Shown: piece after piece, positions 1 through 5,648 of the stretch
How positions within the stretch are numbered: position 1 is the first letter of the stretch
Layout: each line of letters opens with the position of its first letter
Assembly: GCA_002325765.1 (NCBI GenBank)
Contig: DCST01000009.1
Location: 27,857 to 34,056 of the forward strand
From: a bacterium UBA1459
GTDB lineage: Bacteria > Pseudomonadota > Alphaproteobacteria > CAJXXZ01 > UBA1459
Direction of reading: 5' to 3'
Length of the DNA: 6,200 bases
The notes under the pieces: model-generated
What the model was told of the DNA's origin: nothing
Seen by the model: only the letters and a program-made list of their open reading frames with translations
Database searches by the model: none
Made by a program: the position numbers and the translations under genes

Positions 1-295
1 CATTTATTAAATAATCTGTAGATATTAAATTATATAATAAAATAAATATTTCACCTCTATAATCTGCATCAATAGTACCTGGTGCATTAAGTATTATTAT
101 ACCTTTAGATGCTAAACTGGACCTGCTTCTTACTTGACCCTCAATATTATCTGGCATTTCTAAATATAAACTTGTTGATATTTTATATATTATATTTGAC
201 TTCAGTAGTATATCTTCATCTGAATAAACATCAACTCCTGCGCTTTGATTTGTTGCATATTTTAGATTATATTTGCATTTGTACTTTATAGACAT
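1..295 (-). CDS. dut: dUTPase (dUTP diphosphatase), 5' part, runs off the left edge
   Basis: Hydrolyses dUTP to dUMP and pyrophosphate in the cytoplasm, keeping uracil out of DNA and supplying dUMP for thymidylate synthesis. Ninety-eight residues are visible from the ATG at 295-293. Three of the five motifs of the trimeric dUTPase family are readable: motif 1 SAGVDVYS (residues 18-25), motif 2 RSRSSLA (56-62) and motif 3 NAPGTIDADYRGE (70-82), which carries the catalytic-site Asp76 and the sugar-stacking Tyr79. Motifs 4 and 5 lie outside the window. Motif 2 usually reads RPRSGLA, so a Pro and a Gly are both replaced by Ser, and the stretch between motifs 2 and 3 is one residue shorter than usual. 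The N terminus is short, as in other compact bacterial enzymes. No Shine-Dalgarno sequence is visible upstream. The gene is divergent from rplJ. Family assignment is firm; activity cannot be judged from a partial gene. Confidence 0.94.
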   Translation of the reverse strand, partial: MSIKYKCKYNLKYATNQSAGVDVYSDEDILLKSNIIYKISTSLYLEMPDNIEGQVRSRSSLASKGIIILNAPGTIDADYRGEIFILLYNLISTDYLIN

Positions 296-333
296 ATATA
301 ATTATATATATAATTTTATGATATTATTATTTT
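294..333. promoter_or_regulatory. Divergent dut/rplJ intergenic region with palindromic TATAAT boxes
   Basis: This 38-nt gap separates two divergent starts, so promoters for both genes should lie in or near it. Bases 294-309 form a perfect 16-bp palindrome (atatataattatatat) that includes part of the dut start codon. It contains TATAAT on the plus strand at 297-302 and on the minus strand at 306-301. A second plus-strand TATAAT lies at 309-314. A TAGACA resembling a -35 box sits at 289-294, but its 14-bp spacing to the 309-314 box is too short to be convincing. If the minus-strand box is used, the dut transcript would begin at or very near its ATG. In DNA this AT-rich such matches arise easily by chance, so this is a weak prediction. 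Confidence 0.3.
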
Positions 334-795
334 ATGTCATTTAAAACAGGTAATGAAAAAAAATATCAAATCGCAGATAATTTTAAAAATATAATTGCAA
401 ATAAAAATGTAGCATGTGCATTAGCTAATATAGATGGTAATATGATATATGAAATTCGTAAAGAATGTTCTAAATTTAATATTGATGTAATATCTATTAA
501 AAACTCAATTGCCACAAAAATTCTATTTCCAAATAAAGATCGTGAAATAAAAGGTGCACATTTATTCTTTGCTTCTGATGAAATTTTTAAGCTTAATGAT
601 ATCCTAAAATCATATTTTAAATATAAACTTATTAGTATTGAATTTATTATTAATGATAAAGTAATTGTAGAAGGTTGGAATACTAATTATAGAAGCAATC
701 AAGATGTACTTATTACCCTAATAAGAACGTTACAAGCTCCTATAATTAATTTTATTAAGGTGCAAAAGATAATTGCAAAGAAATTTGCAAGTTAA
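334..795 (+). CDS. rplJ: 50S ribosomal protein L10 (uL10), divergent
   Basis: L10 anchors the L7/L12 dimers on 23S rRNA and forms the base of the factor-binding stalk. The 153-residue product has no single signature motif but follows the L10 pattern along its length. It has an N-terminal helix (residues 6-22) and the region NMIYEIRKECSKFNI (36-50), matching the conserved LR..L......F segment. VISIKNSIATK (52-62) matches the family's FKVVKNTLAK. KGAHLFFASDE (73-83) matches the GPTAIVYS segment. A C-terminal helix contains LQAP (133-136). L10 is usually about 165-175 residues; the shortfall is mainly in the last helix, which holds the L12-binding segments. The ATG at 334 fits the family's N terminus, although no Shine-Dalgarno sequence is visible. 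An A8 run at 356-363 lies early in the gene. The gene is normally found directly upstream of rplL-rpoB on the same strand. Here it faces rpoC from the other side, and its 3' end overlaps the portal gene. Assignment is by alignment from memory. Confidence 0.85.
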   Translation: MSFKTGNEKKYQIADNFKNIIANKNVACALANIDGNMIYEIRKECSKFNIDVISIKNSIATKILFPNKDREIKGAHLFFASDEIFKLNDILKSYFKYKLISIEFIINDKVIVEGWNTNYRSNQDVLITLIRTLQAPIINFIKVQKIIAKKFAS

Positions 796-1630
796 AATGT
801 TTATTCATAGCCGTAATAATTTGAGTAATGTAACCTACAAATATTTGATTATCTCTATCTTCTAAGGTAATTTTTAAATTATTATATGTGGGCATTAACT
901 CACCTATTGCAGCTGGAGATAATCCAAATGCTCCTACTACTACTCCGCTTATATGATCATAAATTTCTTTGGTTTCACGCCAGTTAGAAAACTTTTGCAT
1001 ACTTTTAATATCTATATTATGATACACTACGAGGCATGGATTTTTTCCTTTAGTTAAATCGCTTACAAAATTATATAATGCTTGTCTTAAATTATTTTTA
1101 TCTGGTTCAGTGCCGCTATTATTATCAATAGTAAAAATATATGGACCATATCCCATAGAATGTAATAACATATCTCTTAGTTTTTCTATAATACTAATTT
1201 CTTTTTTTATATTATATAATGGAGATAATCCTATCAATGAATTATAAGGATTAAACATTTTTATATGTAATACATTATAGTATTTAACATTTAAGCATTC
1301 ATAATGTGTTTTTTCTATTCTTACATGTTTAGGATCTAACAAAATAAATTCTTCGTTTTGCCTAACTATAAAAATATTACCTGTAATTAAATAATATCTA
1401 ATAGCATTTGATATAAAGACTTTCCAGTTATCTGGTGCATGTAATACTTCTATATTTGATACACCATGAGCTATTAGATTTATACATTTATTAATAACAG
1501 GTATACTTATATAATATTGATAAAATAAGTCAATTGAAATTGTTTTATCATCGCCAATATTATTACTTATTAAATAATTATCATCTTGTTTTGATTTAAA
1601 TGATAAAGTTTTCCATATTTTATTCCACAT
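755..1630 (-). CDS. HK97-family phage / gene transfer agent portal protein, shortened
   Basis: Portal proteins form the dodecameric ring through which DNA enters and leaves a phage or gene-transfer-agent capsid. This 291-residue product shows the family's order of segments. They are an N-terminal SIPVINKCINLIA (42-54, the 'V..CI..IA' helix), LITGNIFIVRQ (81-91), LDPKHVRIE (98-106), FNPYNSLIGLSPL (126-138, the 'G.SPL' motif), GKNPCLVVY (195-203), GVVVGAFGLSPAAIGE (229-244) and TYNNLKITLED (248-258, the 'TY.N' motif). Usual length is about 380-430. Two losses are visible: roughly 30 residues between residues 60 and 80, where the 'hPl..LL..PNP' segment belongs, and the C-terminal tens of residues after about 280. 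The last codons lie inside the 3' end of rplJ on the other strand. No terminase, protease or capsid gene is in view. It follows rpoC by 46 nt and may be read through from it; no Shine-Dalgarno sequence is seen. It could be a relic or a re-purposed gene. The frame is still fully open, so I list it as a CDS. Confidence 0.88.
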   Translation of the reverse strand: MWNKIWKTLSFKSKQDDNYLISNNIGDDKTISIDLFYQYYISIPVINKCINLIAHGVSNIEVLHAPDNWKVFISNAIRYYLITGNIFIVRQNEEFILLDPKHVRIEKTHYECLNVKYYNVLHIKMFNPYNSLIGLSPLYNIKKEISIIEKLRDMLLHSMGYGPYIFTIDNNSGTEPDKNNLRQALYNFVSDLTKGKNPCLVVYHNIDIKSMQKFSNWRETKEIYDHISGVVVGAFGLSPAAIGELMPTYNNLKITLEDRDNQIFVGYITQIITAMNKHFNLQISLQLSFAP

Positions 1631-1676
1631 ATTTTAATCTAAGTAAATTAATATAACTTTATTAAGTTTTTATGGC

Positions 1677-4600
1677 TTATAAGGATTGTTTCATTTTTAA
1701 ATACTGAAGAGCTAAAGATTTTAAGAAATTATTTGCAAATCCTGTACCTGCTGGTATTAAGTTACCAGCTATAATATTTTCTTGTAATCCTGATAACATA
1801 TCTGTTTTACCTCTAATTGCAGAATGCATTAATTGCTTTACTGTACTTTGAAATGAAATTCTTGATATCCATGATGGAGATCTTTCTGCCGATTCAGTAA
1901 TACCAAAAATAAGTCTTCTAGCATGTATTAATTCTCTATGACTTGCTTGTAATTTATCATTATGTTTCTTTAATAATCCAAAATCTACAATTTCTCCTAA
2001 TACAAATGGACATCCAGGTGGCGTAGATGTAATTTCGCAATATCTACACATTGATTCTAATACTACTTCAAGATGTTTACTATTAACTTTAATACCGTTT
2101 TGATTAAATATAGCTTGTAAATCCGATATAAATTTCTTAAGTACTGCCTCAATACCAAATAAATCTAGAATATCCTGATAAATAGGTTCTCCAGATGTTA
2201 ATTGATCTCCTACTTTAACTGTTTGTCCACTTTGAACTAGTAGCATTTCATCTGTAACAATATCGGCACTATTATCCTTACTTTCTTCAGAATGAATTGA
2301 TATAATATTTTTACCTTTACTATTTTTAGAAATTGATATAACTCCATCATGTTTTGATAATACTGCTATATGTTTATATGGTCTATTTTCAAGAATATTA
2401 ATTACTCTGGTAAGGCTACCAACAATATCAATTGATTTAATTTTTGCTCTTTTCATAGCAACTACTATACCTGCTTGTACAATATCTCCATGATTTACTT
2501 CAATGATTGTGTCATATTGTAAGAAATATTCAAATGATTGATTATTATTATCTATTAGTACTAAATAAGGAGATAAGCTATTTGATTTAATGATTATCTT
2601 TTTATTATCTTTAACTTCATAATTGATATTTAATAAGAAGTTTTTTAACTCAACTCTACTTACTTGTTCAGCAATAATTGGATAGTCTGTAGACCACATA
2701 GCAAGATCATCATTTTGTTCTACATATTGACCGTCTTTAACTTTAATTATAGCTCCATAAGGTATATCAAAATGCACTAATACCATTTTCTTTTTATTTA
2801 ATATTTTAATATATGCATTACGAGCAATATTAATATCTAAACCTTGAATATTTGTAACAGTTTTAAGATTATAATATTTTACTGTACCAGCAAATAATGC
2901 TTTGATTTTTGATTCTAAGACACCAAAATTTGCAACTCCTCCAGTATGAAATGATTGCATTGTTAATTGAGTACCAGGTTCTCCTATAGATTGTGCAGCT
3001 TGTATGCCAACAGGTTCTCCCAGTGCTACTATCTGACCTGTAGAAAGGTCTGATCCATAACATAGTCTACATAAACCTGCTGCATTTTTACAGCATACTG
3101 GAGATCTTATTGGTACTTCTATAATATCTAGAGATTTTAGAGCTTCTACTACTTCTGATGTAATCAATGTATTTTTTGCAAATAATATTTTCTTTTCTTT
3201 TTTATCTCCTATGATATCTTTTGCTAATATTCTGCCAAGTATCTTATCAAATACAGAAAGTTGTAATTCTCCGTTTTTAAATAGATTTGTTGCTGTAATA
3301 TATTTATTTGTACAGCAGTCTGCACTAAAGATAATAGATGATTGAGCAGATGCTACAAGATTTCTTGTAAAGAAACCTGCTTGTCCTGTATTTAGTGATA
3401 CGTCAATAACGCTTCTACGACTACTTGCACTTGCTCTATAGAATTCATGAGAATTCATACCATTTCTTAAACTTGATATAATTGGTACTACGGAAATTGA
3501 TCCACTACTATCTATTGTTGCTCCTTTCATACCCATGACTTGAAAGAATTGTGAAGATGATCCTCTTGCTCCTGATTGAATACCTAATATTAATGGATTA
3601 TATTTATCTTTAGCAATAATATTTTGTATTTCCTGCATACCTTCTGTTTTAACATCTGCCCAGAGTCTAACTGATCCATTAATCCATTCTTTATCAGAAA
3701 TACATCCATCTAAATACTGTAAACTCATTTGTTTATGATAATCTAATGTCTTTTTAATATTTTTCTCAAGTTTTGGTAAATAAAAGAAATCATCTATACT
3801 ACAAGATACTCCGTGATTACAAGCTCCAGCAAATCCTTTTTCTTTTAATGCATCTACAAATTTTGCTAATATCTCATCTCCACAATGTTTACGTATTTGC
3901 TCCATAATATATAAGGCCATTTTATTATTTACTGGTTGATTTATTAAATCAAAAGTAATATTTGTGTTTTTTGGAAATATTGTCCATAAAATAAATCTAC
4001 CAACAGACGATTTAATCATTTTATTATTAATTCTAACTTCTACTAAATCATGAATAGTTACCATTTTATAATATAGAGCTTTTTCTAATTCATCTATATC
4101 ATAAAATACTAGACCTGTTTCTTTATCAGATCCTATTGTTAAAATATATAAACCTAATGCAATATCTCTAAATGCTCCAACAATAAGATTACCGCTTGCT
4201 ACAGATCCTAGATTTTTAGATGGTCTCATTAACATAAATGCTTCTGCTTTTGCCTCTTCTGAAATCACTAAATGTACACCCATTTGATCTCCGTCGAAGT
4301 CAGCATTAAATGCAGGACATACCAGAGGATTTACTCCTATTGCTTTTTTATTCCATAATATTACTTTAAATGCCATGATACCAACTCTATGTAAGGTTGG
4401 TGCTCTATTAAGAAGTACAATAGGATATTTACCTGTTCCAATTACATTTTGTATTATCTCTAATACTTCTGGAGATTTTCTATCTATAAATTTCTTAGCT
4501 TGTTTATTTGTAAATGCTAGACCCATTTTTTTAAGTTCTGCAATAATAATTGGTTCATATATTGTTAAAGCAATATCAATTGGTAGAAAACATTCATCTA

Positions 4601-5648
4601 TTTTTGCAAAAGGTGCTCCAGTAATAACTGCTCTACCAGAATAATCTACTCTTTTTCCAAGTTGATCTCTTCTAATATCTCCTGTTTTACCTGCAATCAT
4701 TTCGCTAATAGATTTATATAAATCTTCTATTGCTGTACGTAATAAATCATACTCTTTTCTCATAATAGGAAATATAATAATACCAGTTTTAATAAATATT
4801 TTTAATCTATTTACTCGATATTGAATATGTTTATACTTTTCATTTAAATCAGAAGAAACAAACTGACCATTATCTGCTTCAAATAATGGTCTTCTATCTG
4901 GAGGCAGTATAAGTATTTGATTAAATAATATATGCTCAGGTAATATATTATTATCAATCATATCTCTTAAGATAATAATTGTATCCTTAATTTTCTTTTT
5001 ATTTACTTCTGAATTTGTTTGTGCAAGTTTAAAGGATAACTCTTCTTTTTTACTTTTTAAATCAATATTTACGAGAATTTTATATAATGCATCAGCTCCT
5101 GTTTCTGCAGTAAAGCTACTTAACATTAGATTGTGATGATCGTATTCCTGTCGAGTAATTATCTCATTTTCTTGAAATTTTGTATTACCTGGATTAATAA
5201 TAATATATTTTTCAAAATGTAATATTGCTTTAATATCTTTAGATACTATGCCTGTAATTAAAGCAAATAAGCTTAATAATCTTGTAAAAAACCATGGATG
5301 AGCTATACGTATTGGCAAATTAATTGTTGCCATTCGATATCTTCTTACGCTTGCTGTTGTAACCTCAACTCCACATTTATTACAAATAGTACCATCATAT
5401 CTTTTACCCTTATACTTACCACACATACACTCATAGTTATTTATTGGACCAAATATCTGAGTACAGTGTAATCCTCCATATACAGGATATCCAGTTCTAT
5501 AATTTACTGTTTCGTGTTGTGTAATTTCTCCATGAGAATATTTTGGTATTGATTCTGGTGGCATTGGTTTAATAGATAATACAACTTGATTACCTAATTC
5601 CTCTATATATCTACTGATTCTATCTTGTTTTTGTATTTTTACTGACAT
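1677..5648 (-). CDS. rpoC: DNA-directed RNA polymerase subunit beta', highly divergent at the active centre
   Basis: Largest subunit of the core RNA polymerase; holds the catalytic Mg. The 1323 residues are complete (E. coli 1407). In order: N-terminal zinc ribbon with C74, C76, C89, C92; the loop preceding the clamp helices (about 248-268); clamp helices (about 271-311) keeping the sigma-contact positions R278, E299 and A306; switch 2 (320-341) with GKRVDYSGR; NRAPTLHR (414-421); NADFDGDQM with catalytic D450, D452, D454; F-loop SGARGS (692-697); bridge helix (about 733-770); second zinc site C778, C853, C860, C863; trigger loop with M897 and H901, split by an insertion (about 908-1071) like proteobacterial SI3; and the C-terminal LIPAGTGF. 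Oddities: the rudder is absent, switch 2 reads GDIR, PSQD reads AFRD, the bridge helix is heavily changed, and the trigger-loop Arg is Gln. The ATG is supported by a Shine-Dalgarno sequence and a 10-nt overlap with rpoB. The acidic C-terminal tail of E. coli is lacking. Confidence 0.99.
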   Translation of the reverse strand: MSVKIQKQDRISRYIEELGNQVVLSIKPMPPESIPKYSHGEITQHETVNYRTGYPVYGGLHCTQIFGPINNYECMCGKYKGKRYDGTICNKCGVEVTTASVRRYRMATINLPIRIAHPWFFTRLLSLFALITGIVSKDIKAILHFEKYIIINPGNTKFQENEIITRQEYDHHNLMLSSFTAETGADALYKILVNIDLKSKKEELSFKLAQTNSEVNKKKIKDTIIILRDMIDNNILPEHILFNQILILPPDRRPLFEADNGQFVSSDLNEKYKHIQYRVNRLKIFIKTGIIIFPIMRKEYDLLRTAIEDLYKSISEMIAGKTGDIRRDQLGKRVDYSGRAVITGAPFAKIDECFLPIDIALTIYEPIIIAELKKMGLAFTNKQAKKFIDRKSPEVLEIIQNVIGTGKYPIVLLNRAPTLHRVGIMAFKVILWNKKAIGVNPLVCPAFNADFDGDQMGVHLVISEEAKAEAFMLMRPSKNLGSVASGNLIVGAFRDIALGLYILTIGSDKETGLVFYDIDELEKALYYKMVTIHDLVEVRINNKMIKSSVGRFILWTIFPKNTNITFDLINQPVNNKMALYIMEQIRKHCGDEILAKFVDALKEKGFAGACNHGVSCSIDDFFYLPKLEKNIKKTLDYHKQMSLQYLDGCISDKEWINGSVRLWADVKTEGMQEIQNIIAKDKYNPLILGIQSGARGSSSQFFQVMGMKGATIDSSGSISVVPIISSLRNGMNSHEFYRASASSRRSVIDVSLNTGQAGFFTRNLVASAQSSIIFSADCCTNKYITATNLFKNGELQLSVFDKILGRILAKDIIGDKKEKKILFAKNTLITSEVVEALKSLDIIEVPIRSPVCCKNAAGLCRLCYGSDLSTGQIVALGEPVGIQAAQSIGEPGTQLTMQSFHTGGVANFGVLESKIKALFAGTVKYYNLKTVTNIQGLDINIARNAYIKILNKKKMVLVHFDIPYGAIIKVKDGQYVEQNDDLAMWSTDYPIIAEQVSRVELKNFLLNINYEVKDNKKIIIKSNSLSPYLVLIDNNNQSFEYFLQYDTIIEVNHGDIVQAGIVVAMKRAKIKSIDIVGSLTRVINILENRPYKHIAVLSKHDGVISISKNSKGKNIISIHSEESKDNSADIVTDEMLLVQSGQTVKVGDQLTSGEPIYQDILDLFGIEAVLKKFISDLQAIFNQNGIKVNSKHLEVVLESMCRYCEITSTPPGCPFVLGEIVDFGLLKKHNDKLQASHRELIHARRLIFGITESAERSPSWISRISFQSTVKQLMHSAIRGKTDMLSGLQENIIAGNLIPAGTGFANNFLKSLALQYLKMKQSL

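Noticed and set aside
109..291. Plus-strand open frame of 60 codons
   Set aside because: It is antisense to dut, whose three conserved motifs are clear on the minus strand; the translation resembles no family.
356..363. A8 run near the start of rplJ as a programmed frameshift or slippage site
   Set aside because: The zero frame is continuous and L10-like on both sides, and such runs are common in AT-rich coding DNA.
1655..1671. Short hairpin AACTT-TATT-AAGTT followed by Ts, as a terminator
   Set aside because: Only a 5-bp stem with one G-C pair. The T run follows it on the plus strand, not on the rpoC strand, so it cannot serve as an rpoC terminator and is expected by chance.
2869..3063. 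Minus-strand open frame of 64 codons inside rpoC
   Set aside because: Out-of-frame shadow of the highly conserved trigger-loop and zinc-site region of rpoC.
4375..4644. Plus-strand open frame of 89 codons
   Set aside because: Antisense to the conserved NRAPTLHR to switch 2 part of rpoC; hydrophobic only as a by-product of the complementary codons.
1677..5648. Possibility that rpoC is from a mitochondrial genome (jakobid type) or a plasmid/virus polymerase
   Set aside because: The rpoB-rpoC overlap, the bacterial trigger-loop insertion, and the neighbouring dUTPase and portal genes fit a bacterial chromosome better; no viral or organellar markers are seen.
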